A DNA stretch of 51,165 bases from Holosporales bacterium (lineage in GTDB: Bacteria > Pseudomonadota > Alphaproteobacteria > Holosporales > Holosporaceae). A model generated the notes under the pieces. The model had not been told where the DNA came from and ran no database searches. It saw nothing but the letters and a program-made list of their open reading frames with translations. Both the position numbers and the translations under genes were made by a program. The DNA is taken from NCBI GenBank assembly GCA_947457385.1, contig CANGUX010000004.1, positions 1-51,165 on the forward strand, written 5' to 3'. Position 1 is the stretch's first letter, and each line of letters begins with the position of its first letter. Shown piece after piece: positions 1 through 8,448 of the stretch.

Positions 1-316
1 CCTCACGTGGACCGCGTCCTGAAGGTGGAGGATATGCCTCACGTGGACCCCGTCCTGAAGGTGGAGGATTTGCATCGCGTGGACCCCGTCCTGAAGGTGG
101 AGGATTTGCATCGCGTGGACCCCGTCCTGAAGGTGGAGGATATGCCTCACGTGGACCGCGTCCTGAAGGTGGAGGATATGCATCACGTGGACCGCGTCCT
201 GAGGGAGGAGGATATCCATCGCGTGGCCCCCGTCCTGAAGGGGGAGGATATCCATCACGTGGACCCCGTCCTGAAGGTGGAGGATATGCCTCACGTGGAC
301 CCCGTCCTGAGGGAGG
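1..316. repeat. 36-bp tandem repeat, 8 full units plus a partial, inside a coding tail
   Basis: Units begin at 1, 37, 73, 109, 145, 181, 217, 253 and 289 (last one partial). They are nearly identical in DNA, differing mainly at cct/cat, cgc/ccc and tat/ttt positions. The length is a multiple of three, so copy-number change keeps the reading frame. The repeat probably continues upstream of the window. Confidence 0.92.
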
Positions 317-500
317 TTTTGCTCCGCGACCTGAAGGGGGGGGCGCTCCACGACGTCCTCGTCCAGGGGGAGGAGGCTATCCATCACGTGCACCAAGACC
401 GGGAAGTAGCTTTGCACCACGTGGACCAAAATCTGAAGGGGGGTATCCCCCACGTGAACCGCGTTCTGAAGCAAGATCTTTTCGTCCCAAGAAATTTTAA
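3..500 (+). CDS. 3' end of a Gly/Arg/Pro-rich repeat protein (5' truncated)
   Basis: Reading frame 3 is open from the first bases of the window to the TAA at 498-500. It encodes about eight copies of the 12-residue unit SRGPRPEGGGYA (Y/F and A/P vary), then degenerate units, then a basic end, FRPKKF. There is no start codon in the window, so the gene begins upstream. The composition (alternating Arg, Gly and Pro with a lone Glu and a Tyr/Phe) resembles the disordered, RNA-binding-like C-terminal tails found on bacterial pseudouridine synthases, DEAD-box helicases and other RNA proteins, but no catalytic domain is visible and the product cannot be named. Frame 1 (7-525) is also open, but it gives a highly charged VLKVEDMPHVD repeat. 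I regard that as a shadow of the 36-bp DNA repeat, because frame 3 is the one that keeps a coherent composition into the degenerate region and ends on a normal basic tail. Confidence 0.7.
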   Translation, partial: SRGPRPEGGGYASRGPRPEGGGFASRGPRPEGGGFASRGPRPEGGGYASRGPRPEGGGYASRGPRPEGGGYPSRGPRPEGGGYPSRGPRPEGGGYASRGPRPEGGFAPRPEGGGAPRRPRPGGGGYPSRAPRPGSSFAPRGPKSEGGYPPREPRSEARSFRPKKF

Positions 501-565
501 GTTACAAAAATTTCAGGATTTTTAGAGCATGATTCATTCAACCCTTTTGTTTTCCGAGTAAGAAT

Positions 566-2929
566 ATGACAACACTTGTCATTGTTGAAGCTCCTACAAA
601 GGCTAAAACCATCTCTCAGTATTTGGGAGATGGGTATAAGGTGCTTGCCAGTTATGGGCATGTGCGAGACCTTCCCCGTAAAACAGGCTCTGTACAACCT
701 GATAAAGATTTTGCGTTGAGTTGGGAGGTTGTTAGTAAAGCAACCAAGCATCTCGATGCCATTGCTAGCACTTTAAAGACAGTCGATACATTGGTGCTTG
801 CCACAGATCCAGATCGCGAAGGTGAAGCCATTTCTTGGCACCTTTATGAATACCTCAAAAGCAAAAAATTGCTCAGAGAGGATCTGATAGTACAACGCGT
901 TTCCTTTAATTCCATCACCAAAGAATCCATTCTTGAAGCTTTAAAGCACCCAAGAGAAATCAATCTGCACTTGGTCGAAGCTTATTTAGCACGACTTAGC
1001 TTAGATTATCTGGTGGGGTTTACGCTTTCACCCATATTATGGCGAAAACTGCCTGGAAGTCGTTCAGCAGGACGTGTGCAATCTGTGGCATTGCGCATGG
1101 TGGTAGAGCGAGAACAAGAAATTAAAATCTTTCAAGTGCAAGACTATTGGACGCTTCACGGGATGTTTTCCCAGGGGATTCCATTTGAAAGTGTGCTGAC
1201 TCATTATCAGGGTGCAAAACTAGAAAAATTTTCCATTTCCAGCCAACAACAGGCTGAAGCTTGGAAGCAAGTCTTAGAAAAAGCAACCTATTACGTTGAG
1301 AACGTCCAAACTAAAGGCGTACAGCGTCATCCTGCTGCTCCCTTTATTACATCCAGTCTTCAGCAAGAAGCTTCTAGAAAATTGGGCTATTCTCCCTCAC
1401 GTACCATGCAAATTGCACAAAAACTCTATGAAGGCGTTCATGTGCACGGTGAGACCATGGGACTTATCACCTATATGCGTACGGATAGCCCCGTTATTTT
1501 GCCCGAGGCCATAGAAAAATTACGTATCTATGCCAAAGAAATATGGGGCAATGCCTATCTTTCTGAACATGTGCGTGTGTATAAGCCCAAAGCGCATTCT
1601 CAAGAAGGTCACGAAGCCATTCGCCCCACTGCCATTGCCTTGACACCTCAATCTTTAAAAGAGTCTCTTCCACCAGAACAATGGGCATTGTATAAGTTGA
1701 TTTGGGAGCGCACTTTGGCTTCTCAAATGGCCTCAGCTCAATTTGAACAAACCTCGGTAATCCTTCAATCCCATGAAGGGGGCCATGCGTTTCGCACCAC
1801 TGGGTCTGTGATGATTTTTGATGGGTTTTTAGTCTTGTATGAAGAAGCAAAAGAAGCCGAAGAGGCTGCAGGCAAAGGAATAGACAGCAAAGAAGAACCC
1901 ATGCGCGCTTTGCTTCCCCCCATTAAAGTAGAGGCGCCTGTGGTCATGGAGTCCCTTGTGCCAGAGCCACACGAAACGCAACCTCCACCAAGATTTTCTG
2001 AGGCTTCCCTGATTAAAAAACTTGAGGATCTTGGGATAGGGCGTCCCAGTACCTATGCCCGTATTTTAGAAGTGTTGCAAGAACGTGGTTATGTTGCTTT
2101 AGAAAAAAAACGCATGGCCCCTAAGGAACTTGGCATGATCGTCACGGCTTTTTTGCGTAAATGTTTTGCACAATATGTGGATTATCATTTTACAGCAGAT
2201 CTAGAGTCTCAATTGGATCGCGTTTCCGCAGGAGAAGAAACCTCGAAAGAGCTACTCCATGGATTTTGGCCAGATTTTTTGGCAACGGTCAAAGAATCTG
2301 AATTGCTTAAGATTGCAGATGTCCTCGAGATGATCGAAGGGGATGTGGTGGGGGAAGAAAAACGCGTGTGTTCACGTTGCCATGAAGGATGGGTTTCCTT
2401 ACGCCTTAGTAAAATGGGGCCTTTTATGGCATGCTCACGTTATCCTGAATGCAAATGGAGTTCGGGCCTTTCCCCTAACAGTGAATGGGTTGAACCGCGT
2501 ACTGTGGGGACACATCCGGATACAGGACAAGACATTCTCATCAAACGTGGACCCTATGGTTGGTATGTAGAACATGAAGGGGTGCGCGCTTCGGTTTCGG
2601 TATTCGCGCCAGAAACCCTGACCTTAACCCAAGCTTTATGGTTGTTATCCATGCCTAAAGTCCTAGGAATTGATCCTGAAACAGAACAAGAAATCGTCAT
2701 GGGCATTGGCAAATTTGGTCCTTATGTGCGCTTTAATGGTCGATTTTATTCCATTAAAACAGGAGATCTCGAAGCCTTTTCTTTGGAAGATGCAAGGATA
2801 TTGATCCACAATGCGCCTGAACCAAAAAAAAAGCCGGTATCTAAAGAGGAGAGTCCCAAGGTTAAATTGGTTTCTAAAGCCAAGGCCGGTAAAGGAACTT
2901 CTAAAAAGCGCATCAGCAAGAAAACCTGA
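566..2929 (+). CDS. topA: DNA topoisomerase I
   Basis: Type IA topoisomerase that relaxes negatively supercoiled DNA by transient single-strand cleavage. The 787-residue product opens with the TOPRIM start VIVEAPTKAKTI. The acidic metal motif DPDREGE is at residues 81-87. The active-site tyrosine is Tyr303 in ITYMRTDSP. The RSAGRVQSVALR motif of the cleavage core is also present. After the core there is one four-cysteine zinc finger (CSRC...CSRYPEC, near residue 605), then two short C-terminal repeats of the alphaproteobacterial type (GTHPDTGQDILIKRGPYG and LGIDPETEQEIVMGIGKFGPY), and a Lys/Ser-rich basic tail. It is transcribed toward fabD, 58 bp away. In many alphaproteobacteria topA follows dprA; here a repeat protein precedes it. 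Confidence 0.97.
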   Translation: MTTLVIVEAPTKAKTISQYLGDGYKVLASYGHVRDLPRKTGSVQPDKDFALSWEVVSKATKHLDAIASTLKTVDTLVLATDPDREGEAISWHLYEYLKSKKLLREDLIVQRVSFNSITKESILEALKHPREINLHLVEAYLARLSLDYLVGFTLSPILWRKLPGSRSAGRVQSVALRMVVEREQEIKIFQVQDYWTLHGMFSQGIPFESVLTHYQGAKLEKFSISSQQQAEAWKQVLEKATYYVENVQTKGVQRHPAAPFITSSLQQEASRKLGYSPSRTMQIAQKLYEGVHVHGETMGLITYMRTDSPVILPEAIEKLRIYAKEIWGNAYLSEHVRVYKPKAHSQEGHEAIRPTAIALTPQSLKESLPPEQWALYKLIWERTLASQMASAQFEQTSVILQSHEGGHAFRTTGSVMIFDGFLVLYEEAKEAEEAAGKGIDSKEEPMRALLPPIKVEAPVVMESLVPEPHETQPPPRFSEASLIKKLEDLGIGRPSTYARILEVLQERGYVALEKKRMAPKELGMIVTAFLRKCFAQYVDYHFTADLESQLDRVSAGEETSKELLHGFWPDFLATVKESELLKIADVLEMIEGDVVGEEKRVCSRCHEGWVSLRLSKMGPFMACSRYPECKWSSGLSPNSEWVEPRTVGTHPDTGQDILIKRGPYGWYVEHEGVRASVSVFAPETLTLTQALWLLSMPKVLGIDPETEQEIVMGIGKFGPYVRFNGRFYSIKTGDLEAFSLEDARILIHNAPEPKKKPVSKEESPKVKLVSKAKAGKGTSKKRISKKT

Positions 2930-2987
2930 TTGTATTGGTTGTACTTATGTGCATCAATAGAAGCAGAACAGCATAAAGAGGTTTCTT

Positions 2988-3902
2988 GTGACACTTGCAG
3001 CCATTTTCCCAGGACAGGGATCTCAGTGCCTTGGTATGGGGCACGCTTTATATCAGCAATTTCCTTATATAAAACCATGGTTTCAAGAAGCTGAAGAGGT
3101 GTTTCAGCTCCCTTTGCGCACGTTGATGTTTGAAGGCCCAGAAGACGCTTTAAAACCAACTCACATCGCTCAGCCCGCTTTGTTTGTGCTGAGTATGGCG
3201 TGTATGGAGGTGATGCGACATGAAGGGATAGAGCCAGGTTTTGCCTATGCAGCAGGACATTCCTTGGGGGAGTATTCAGCCTTTTGTGGATTTGGTGTTC
3301 TTTCTTTTTCTCAAACCCTATCCCTTATTCGGCTGCGTTGTGAGAGCATGGCGCGTGCAATGCCAGGAGGGATGCTTGCTATTCTAGGCCTTTCCATGCA
3401 TCAGGTAGAATCTTTTCTGCAAGAGAACTGTGATATCGCCAATGATAACACCCCCCAACAGGTGGTGGTGAGTGGGGATTTAGAAGGATTGCATGCTATG
3501 AAAGAACGGGCAGAAGCACACGGGGCACGTCGGTGTGTAATATTAAATGTCAGCGGTCCTTTTCATAGTCGTCTTATGGCAGACGCCCAGAAAGTGCTGT
3601 CAGATGCTGTGAAGGATCTTTCTTTTCATGAACCCAAAATTCCTATTTTAACCAATGTTTCAGCCCTTCCAAAAACAGATCCTCTTCTTTTAAAGCAAGA
3701 TCTTGTGCAACAGATTACGGGTCGTGTGTTGTGGCGGTCGACGCAACAGACTCTGCAAGCATTGGGTGTGAGCGAGCTGCTTGAAATAGGGTCAGGGCGT
3801 GTCTTGTGTGGGTTGGCCAAACAAACGATTCCCAACGTTTCCTGCACTTCCCTTGCAACCCCCGAGGCGCTATGGGCCTGGCATGAAAGTCATTTAGGTT
3901 AA
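2988..3902 (+). CDS. fabD: malonyl-CoA:ACP transacylase
   Basis: Transfers malonyl groups from CoA to acyl carrier protein, feeding fatty acid elongation. The 304-residue length is normal for FabD. Visible motifs are FPGQGSQ at residues 7-13, the nucleophile elbow GHSLGEY with Ser92, and the catalytic histidine His193 in SGPFHSRLM. The start is GTG at 2988, preceded by AAAGAGG at good spacing; no better ATG exists. The gene stands alone: the usual partners fabG, acpP and fabF do not follow. It converges on ftsI across a 286-bp spacer. Other genes of the same pathway in the window are accD and fabI. Confidence 0.96.
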   Translation: MTLAAIFPGQGSQCLGMGHALYQQFPYIKPWFQEAEEVFQLPLRTLMFEGPEDALKPTHIAQPALFVLSMACMEVMRHEGIEPGFAYAAGHSLGEYSAFCGFGVLSFSQTLSLIRLRCESMARAMPGGMLAILGLSMHQVESFLQENCDIANDNTPQQVVVSGDLEGLHAMKERAEAHGARRCVILNVSGPFHSRLMADAQKVLSDAVKDLSFHEPKIPILTNVSALPKTDPLLLKQDLVQQITGRVLWRSTQQTLQALGVSELLEIGSGRVLCGLAKQTIPNVSCTSLATPEALWAWHESHLG

Positions 3903-4107
3903 AAATAAAAGCAGCTTATGTAAAAGAATGCAAGTTCATATTATAGCAACAGAAAATAATATAACACGCTGGAGATTCTATGCAGGATTGCATTCCTTTC
4001 CAGTGATGCAACGCTAACAAACTGATGCCCATCCTGCTGCTCTCTCATCAAACACGCCTACCCAAGCTTCAAAAACTTAGAGGGTCCATAAATAGCATCA
4101 AGCAAGC

Positions 4108-4136
4108 TTCCTGCTGTTCTAATTTCCCAGCAGGAA
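4108..4136. terminator. hairpin between converging fabD and ftsI
   Basis: A perfect 9-bp inverted repeat, TTCCTGCTG / CAGCAGGAA, with an 11-nt loop lies between two convergent genes. There is no strong T-run, so a bidirectional terminator role is inferred from position and structure only. Confidence 0.4.
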
Positions 4137-4188
4137 ATCTGAAGCATCTGCTTTCTCAGATGGATGCTCTACCTTTTCGATGTTAACA

Positions 4189-5796
4189 TCATGGGATTTG
4201 CATCAAAGAATGGGTATAAGGGTTGGTCATGGTGTTATCCAAGAGGGGGGCGAGTTTTTCAACAATGCGTGAAATAAGAGGGGCAGCAATCCATCCTGCA
4301 GTGGCATACCCATGGGTTTTGGCATTAGGTTTTCCTTTGTCAATAGAGACCAGCAGAATATAACGGGGCTGTTCGATGGGAAAAATACTGACACACGACG
4401 TTAAATTTTCTTTTTGACGGTACCCCCCCCCAGACAAAGAGTTGGCAGTTCCTGTTTTTGCTCCGATCTTGCAATTGGAAGCATTAGCATTTTTAGCTTG
4501 TCCTTCCAGCACTGCTTTTCTTAACAAGAAAATCAAATCACGGCTTGTTTTTTCAGAGATGATGGGTTTGCTTTTTTTAGGAGGTAACGAAGAAGCGCGC
4601 GCAAGCAACGTCAGGGGGATTTTATGCCCTAAAACGAGAATACTTACGCTTTGCACCACATGCAGGGGGGTAATGGCAAATCCATAGCCATAGGAAGCCG
4701 TGATCACTTGCGTGTTGCTCCAAGGAATAGGCATAAGGGGACGTGCCCGTTCAGGCAGTTCTATGCCAATGGGATCTAATAATCCCAATTTTTTGAAAAA
4801 CGCACGTTGACCTTTACTCCCCACCGATAACGCCATCTTTGCATTGGCAATGTTGGAAGAATAGACAAAGGCCTCTTCAACGGTAAGAGGGCGATTTTGC
4901 CCTCGAAAATCCGTAATACGAAATCTCCCGATGCGTAAAGGTACAGATGCATCAAAGACTGTTTTTAACGTGGCTTTTCCATGCTCTAACGTCAGCGCCG
5001 TATTGTGAATTTTCATGATCGATCCAAATTCATAGACGCCGCTGAGATTGCGGTTAAACAGAGCATTTCCAGCTTTTGATTTAAGATTTGGGAGAGCTGT
5101 GGGAGAAAAATCAGGCAAAGAAACCATGGCTAAAATCTCTCCTGTCTGCATATCAGCTAAAAGCGCATTGCCCCCTTCTGCTTGAAAATCATGTATTTGT
5201 TGCGTCAATTCATGATGAATAAGGTGTTGGAACCGTGCATCTAAGCTGGTCTTTAAGGGGGTGCGATCATGAACCAAACGTGGGTTCATGGCATGTTCTA
5301 GACCTGAAATGCCTTTTTGATCTATATCGGTCATGCCCAAGCTGTGGCAAAAAAGCGTATCGTGAGGGTAGATTCTTTTTTGATCCTTCATGATGCCCAA
5401 GCCCTCTATGCCAAGGGCTTGAATGGCGAGACGTTTTTCAGGTGAAATATAGCGCAACAGCCATACAAAGGATTTTTTAGAGTTAAGCAAGTCTAGAAAA
5501 GATCGGGCAGGGATAATGGGAAATAAACGATGCAAGGCTTGGGACACTTCAGGTTTCTTTTGAATTTTCAAAGGATGGGCATACAAAGAAAACAACGTAA
5601 GGTTACTGGCCAGGATAATCCCATGGCGATCTGTAATTTCTGCCCGAAAAGGGAGATAGGTTTCTCGCATTTCAGGAGGAATAGCTTTAAGGCTTACAAA
5701 ACTAAGGCGCACCCCAACGATACAAAATAACCCCACTAAAACCATTCCAACAATCTTCAATCGAGCTTGAGGCAATCCAAAAGCTTCTTCATTCAT
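4189..5796 (-). CDS. ftsI: peptidoglycan transpeptidase FtsI (PBP3)
   Basis: Class B penicillin-binding protein that cross-links septal peptidoglycan. The 535-residue product has an N-terminal membrane anchor near residues 14-35, a PBP dimerisation region, and a transpeptidase domain with all three signature motifs: SxxK at Ser259-Lys262 (GSIMK), SSN at 313-315 (VYSSN) and KTG at 447-449 (GAKTGT). The Pro that usually precedes the active serine (PGS) is Phe here. The start overlaps the end of ftsL by 4 bp (ATGA), suggesting translational coupling. In typical dcw clusters murE and murF follow ftsI; here the cluster stops and fabD faces it on the other strand. Confidence 0.95.
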   Translation of the reverse strand: MNEEAFGLPQARLKIVGMVLVGLFCIVGVRLSFVSLKAIPPEMRETYLPFRAEITDRHGIILASNLTLFSLYAHPLKIQKKPEVSQALHRLFPIIPARSFLDLLNSKKSFVWLLRYISPEKRLAIQALGIEGLGIMKDQKRIYPHDTLFCHSLGMTDIDQKGISGLEHAMNPRLVHDRTPLKTSLDARFQHLIHHELTQQIHDFQAEGGNALLADMQTGEILAMVSLPDFSPTALPNLKSKAGNALFNRNLSGVYEFGSIMKIHNTALTLEHGKATLKTVFDASVPLRIGRFRITDFRGQNRPLTVEEAFVYSSNIANAKMALSVGSKGQRAFFKKLGLLDPIGIELPERARPLMPIPWSNTQVITASYGYGFAITPLHVVQSVSILVLGHKIPLTLLARASSLPPKKSKPIISEKTSRDLIFLLRKAVLEGQAKNANASNCKIGAKTGTANSLSGGGYRQKENLTSCVSIFPIEQPRYILLVSIDKGKPNAKTHGYATAGWIAAPLISRIVEKLAPLLDNTMTNPYTHSLMQIP

Positions 5797-6098
5797 GGCT
5801 TTGGATCTAGAGCAGGTTTAACACCAGAATGGGGGGTGGGCATAGGCAACAATTGATCTTGTCCTAAGATTTTGCTGCCCTCTAAGTATCGTAATGCCAG
5901 TTCATTAATGCGCTTAGGATGGGTTAAATAGGCCCATTCACTTTTAAGCACTTTCATTTGTTCCTCGGTCAATTCAATATTTTGTGTAAGGGTTTTAAGG
6001 GTTTTTTCTAAGGCTAGAACTTCTTGTTTAACATGGAAAAGGAAAGCTCCTGAAAAAAAAGTGATTAACAGCGAGAGCAATAAAAGGATCCTCATCAT
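5793..6098 (-). CDS. ftsL: cell division protein FtsL
   Basis: Small bitopic divisome protein that links FtsQ/FtsB to FtsW/FtsI. The 101-residue product has one N-terminal hydrophobic segment (residues 3-20), a heptad-like coiled coil (residues 25-55), and then LKSEWAYLTHPKRINELA, the family signature in alphaproteobacteria, with a Pro-rich tail. It overlaps rsmH upstream and ftsI downstream by 4 bp each. The identification rests on topology, the short C-terminal motif and the rsmH-ftsL-ftsI order. Confidence 0.88.
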   Translation of the reverse strand: MMRILLLLSLLITFFSGAFLFHVKQEVLALEKTLKTLTQNIELTEEQMKVLKSEWAYLTHPKRINELALRYLEGSKILGQDQLLPMPTPHSGVKPALDPKP

Positions 6099-6967
6099 CG
6101 TTCCTGGGTGCGAAAAGCAAATCTCAACTTGGCCGAGCGAGCTCTTGGGTTATGTGACAGTTCTTCTGGAAGAGGGCGCAGGGGTTTTTTAGGAATGCGT
6201 TCCAAGGTTAGAGAAGAGGTTAGAGAAGATTTTAAAAAATGTTTCACTCTGCGATCTTCCAAAGAGTGAAAGGACAAAATGGCAAGACATCCGCCAGGTG
6301 CCAAAGCGTTTAACGCCAATGGAAGAACGGTTTCCAGTTCTTGGAGTTCCTCATTCACGGCAATACGTAAGGCTTGAAAGGTTAGAGTAGCAGGATGTCG
6401 TTTCCCCCTTCCCGGAAGAGCACGACATACAACCTCTTGCAATTGGGTCGTAGTATAAAGGGGTCGTGCCCGTACAATGGCACGTGCAATACGACGGCTT
6501 TTTGGTTCTTCACCATAGCGAAAAATAAGATTGGCTAGATCCGTTTCAGATACTGTATTAATAAGATCGGCTGCACTTTGGCCCTCTAGGCTCATGCGCA
6601 TATCCAAAGGACCAGGGTGACAAAAAGAAAAACCGCGCGTTGCATCTTCGATTTGAGGCGAAGACATGCCTAAATCCAATAAAATACCGGAATATTTTTT
6701 TTGTTGAAAGTGCTCTGGAAAATGAGAAAATCGCGCCTGAACGCATGTAAACCGAGGCCCATAAGCCCTCATGCTTTCACCCGCAGAGTTCATAGCTTGG
6801 GGATCACGATCCATGGCATCCAGCTGCGCGTGCTGAAAGGCTTCCAGAATAGCTCGGCTGTGGCCCCCTCTGCCAAAGGTGCAATCTAGAAAGTGGACGG
6901 CAGGAGAATCCTGAAAAAGATGAAGAATTTCCTTCACCATGATAGGGTCATGACCCAATGCAGTCAT
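6095..6967 (-). CDS. rsmH: 16S rRNA (cytosine-1402-N4)-methyltransferase
   Basis: SAM-dependent enzyme that methylates N4 of C1402 in 16S rRNA. It carries the RsmH signatures: the SAM-binding stretch FLDCTFGRGGHSRAIL, LLDLGMSSPQIEDATRGFSF, and LSFHSLEDRRVKHF near the C-terminus. The reading frame extends upstream to a TTG at 6997. I chose the ATG at 6967 because AAGAGAAAGTC precedes it and because the product then begins MTALGHDP, just before the conserved H-P motif. It is the first gene of the rsmH-ftsL-ftsI run; mraZ, the usual upstream partner, is not seen in the 350 bp before it. Confidence 0.95.
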   Translation of the reverse strand: MTALGHDPIMVKEILHLFQDSPAVHFLDCTFGRGGHSRAILEAFQHAQLDAMDRDPQAMNSAGESMRAYGPRFTCVQARFSHFPEHFQQKKYSGILLDLGMSSPQIEDATRGFSFCHPGPLDMRMSLEGQSAADLINTVSETDLANLIFRYGEEPKSRRIARAIVRARPLYTTTQLQEVVCRALPGRGKRHPATLTFQALRIAVNEELQELETVLPLALNALAPGGCLAILSFHSLEDRRVKHFLKSSLTSSLTLERIPKKPLRPLPEELSHNPRARSAKLRFAFRTQER

Positions 6968-7319
6968 GACTTTCTCTTGGGAATGAGTGCGCCACAATCA
7001 ACGGGCAACCCATGGATAACCGGGTAAAGGAATAGGAGCCCCAGAGTGCGTTCTGCTTTATCGTTTATCTTGTGGCTCTTGTTGGAAAAAGTATAAGTAA
7101 AAAACATGGACGAAAAGAGCCCAAAATGGGAAGAAAAAAACAGTCATAATTCTTTAAGAAAATAACATGGGAATAGCTGGGCGTCAATGGGATCATATGA
7201 AATAATAGGCATAGTTCTTTTCATAGGAAGAAAAAAACACCTTAACGATTGTTCATTTGCTGGAAATGATGCTAGGTTGAAAATGAAAAAAACACCTGAA
7301 AAAAACAGGACTAGAGCAC
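6968..7319. other. intergenic region between divergent rsmH and mdh
   Basis: About 350 bp separates the divergent genes. It must hold promoters for both directions, but I see no convincing -35/-10 pair, no mraZ and no direct repeats typical of MraZ boxes. Short A-tracts are present near mdh. Confidence 0.5.
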
Positions 7320-8246
7320 ATGAAGAAAAATGCAACTTTAAGGCATGAGGGATTCTCGGTGGGGATTGTGGGGGTAGGCAATATTGGGGGACTCGTGGCC
7401 CACGGCTTGCTGCAACGGGGAGTGTCTCGTGTGATGCTCTATGATATTCAACATGACCGAGCACTGGGCAAAGCAAAAGATTTGAGCCAAGCTGCAGCTC
7501 TTGGAGATTTTCCTGAATATCGCGTACATGCTGTTAGATCGTGCGAGGAACTTACAGCTTGCGATTTGATTGTCATTACAGCAGGAAAACCGCGCTTACC
7601 CGGCATGAATCGCCAAGACCTTCTTCAGTTGAACCAAGAAGTATTGGCTTCGTTTGCACCAGATTTGATGTCTTCTGCTGCCCTATTTCTGATGGTAACC
7701 AATCCCGTTGACGTGTTGTCCCATTGGTGGTTGCAACGTCTTAGCTTACCTCGAAATCGCATTTTTGGCTTATCAGGGGTGTTGGATTCAGGGCGATTTA
7801 AAGCCTTATTAGCAGAGGCATTACATCTTTCCCCGCGTTCCATTCAAGCCTGCGTCATCGGTCATCATACGGATGCCATGATTCCTTTGCGCTCAAGCCT
7901 TCGCGTCCATGGATTTCCTGTTTCTTCTGACATGCTTTCTTTAGAGACCTATCGTTCCATTGTGCATGCCACCAGACATGGTGGGGCTGAATTGGTGAAT
8001 TTACTGGGGACAGGGTCGGCGTGCTATGGTCCTGCTGAGGCTGTATTAACGATGATTGAAGCCGTGGTTAGAGATGAAAAACGCGTGCTGCCTTGTTCTG
8101 TCTATCTAGATGGGGAATATACCGTAAAAGAGGCGTTTTGTGGCGTACCCGTTGTATTGGGGCGTTCTGGGGTAGAGCGCATCGTCTCTTTTCCCATGGA
8201 CGAAGAAGAAGCCTCCCTTTTTTCTCAGGCCGTTTCATCTGCATAA
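7320..8246 (+). CDS. mdh: malate dehydrogenase (LDH-like type)
   Basis: Interconverts malate and oxaloacetate with NAD(H) in the TCA cycle. The Rossmann motif is GVGNIG at residues 18-23. The substrate-specificity loop reads AGKPRLPGMNR; Arg92 sits where lactate dehydrogenases have Gln, which favours malate. Arg98 and Arg159 are the other expected substrate arginines. The catalytic His is His183 in GHHTDAMIPL (family consensus GEHGDSMVP), so the segment is divergent but keeps His and Asp. Length 308 is typical. The ribosome site before the ATG is weak. sucC, the usual neighbour, is absent; the gene ends 8 bp before tRNA-Leu on the other strand. Confidence 0.9.
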   Translation: MKKNATLRHEGFSVGIVGVGNIGGLVAHGLLQRGVSRVMLYDIQHDRALGKAKDLSQAAALGDFPEYRVHAVRSCEELTACDLIVITAGKPRLPGMNRQDLLQLNQEVLASFAPDLMSSAALFLMVTNPVDVLSHWWLQRLSLPRNRIFGLSGVLDSGRFKALLAEALHLSPRSIQACVIGHHTDAMIPLRSSLRVHGFPVSSDMLSLETYRSIVHATRHGGAELVNLLGTGSACYGPAEAVLTMIEAVVRDEKRVLPCSVYLDGEYTVKEAFCGVPVVLGRSGVERIVSFPMDEEEASLFSQAVSSA

Positions 8247-8254
8247 AAAAGGTG

Positions 8255-8338
8255 TACCCAGAAGAAGACTCGAACTTCCACAAAGCTAGGCTTTACTAGA
8301 ACCTGAATCTAGCGCGTCTACCATTCCGCCACCTGGGC
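8255..8338 (-). tRNA. tRNA-Leu (CAG)
   Basis: The minus strand folds as a long-variable-arm tRNA. It starts GCCCAGGTGG, has the D-arm sequence GCGGAATGGTAGACGC, the anticodon stem CTAGA/TCTAG with loop TTCAGGT (anticodon CAG), and the T-arm GGAAG-TTCGAGT-CTTCT. The acceptor ends TCTGGGT-A, so pair 1-72 is G-U. CCA is not encoded. A run of six T follows the 3' end. Confidence 0.93.
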
Positions 8339-8448
8339 ATACCTTACTATATTCAAAACCAGAGAGAATCGCTATAGTCTTGAATGGGTTCTTTTTAAAG
8401 CTTCTCTGCTTTAAGATAAGAAGAAGCGCCTTAGAAAGAGATAAGATC

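Noticed and set aside
1-316. CRISPR array
   Set aside because: Units are contiguous 36-mers with no unique spacers and encode an in-frame peptide repeat.
7-525. 172-residue protein of VLKVEDMPHVD repeats
   Set aside because: It is the shadow of the 36-bp repeat in another frame. Frame 3 gives a coherent Arg/Gly/Pro tail that continues through the degenerate units and ends normally at 500.
7144-7529. Minus-strand frames over the start of mdh
   Set aside because: They lie antisense to a clear malate dehydrogenase and have no homology signs.
8380-8448. N-terminal extension of valS
   Set aside because: The extra 23 residues are not typical of ValRS, and the ATG at 8449 has a better ribosome site.
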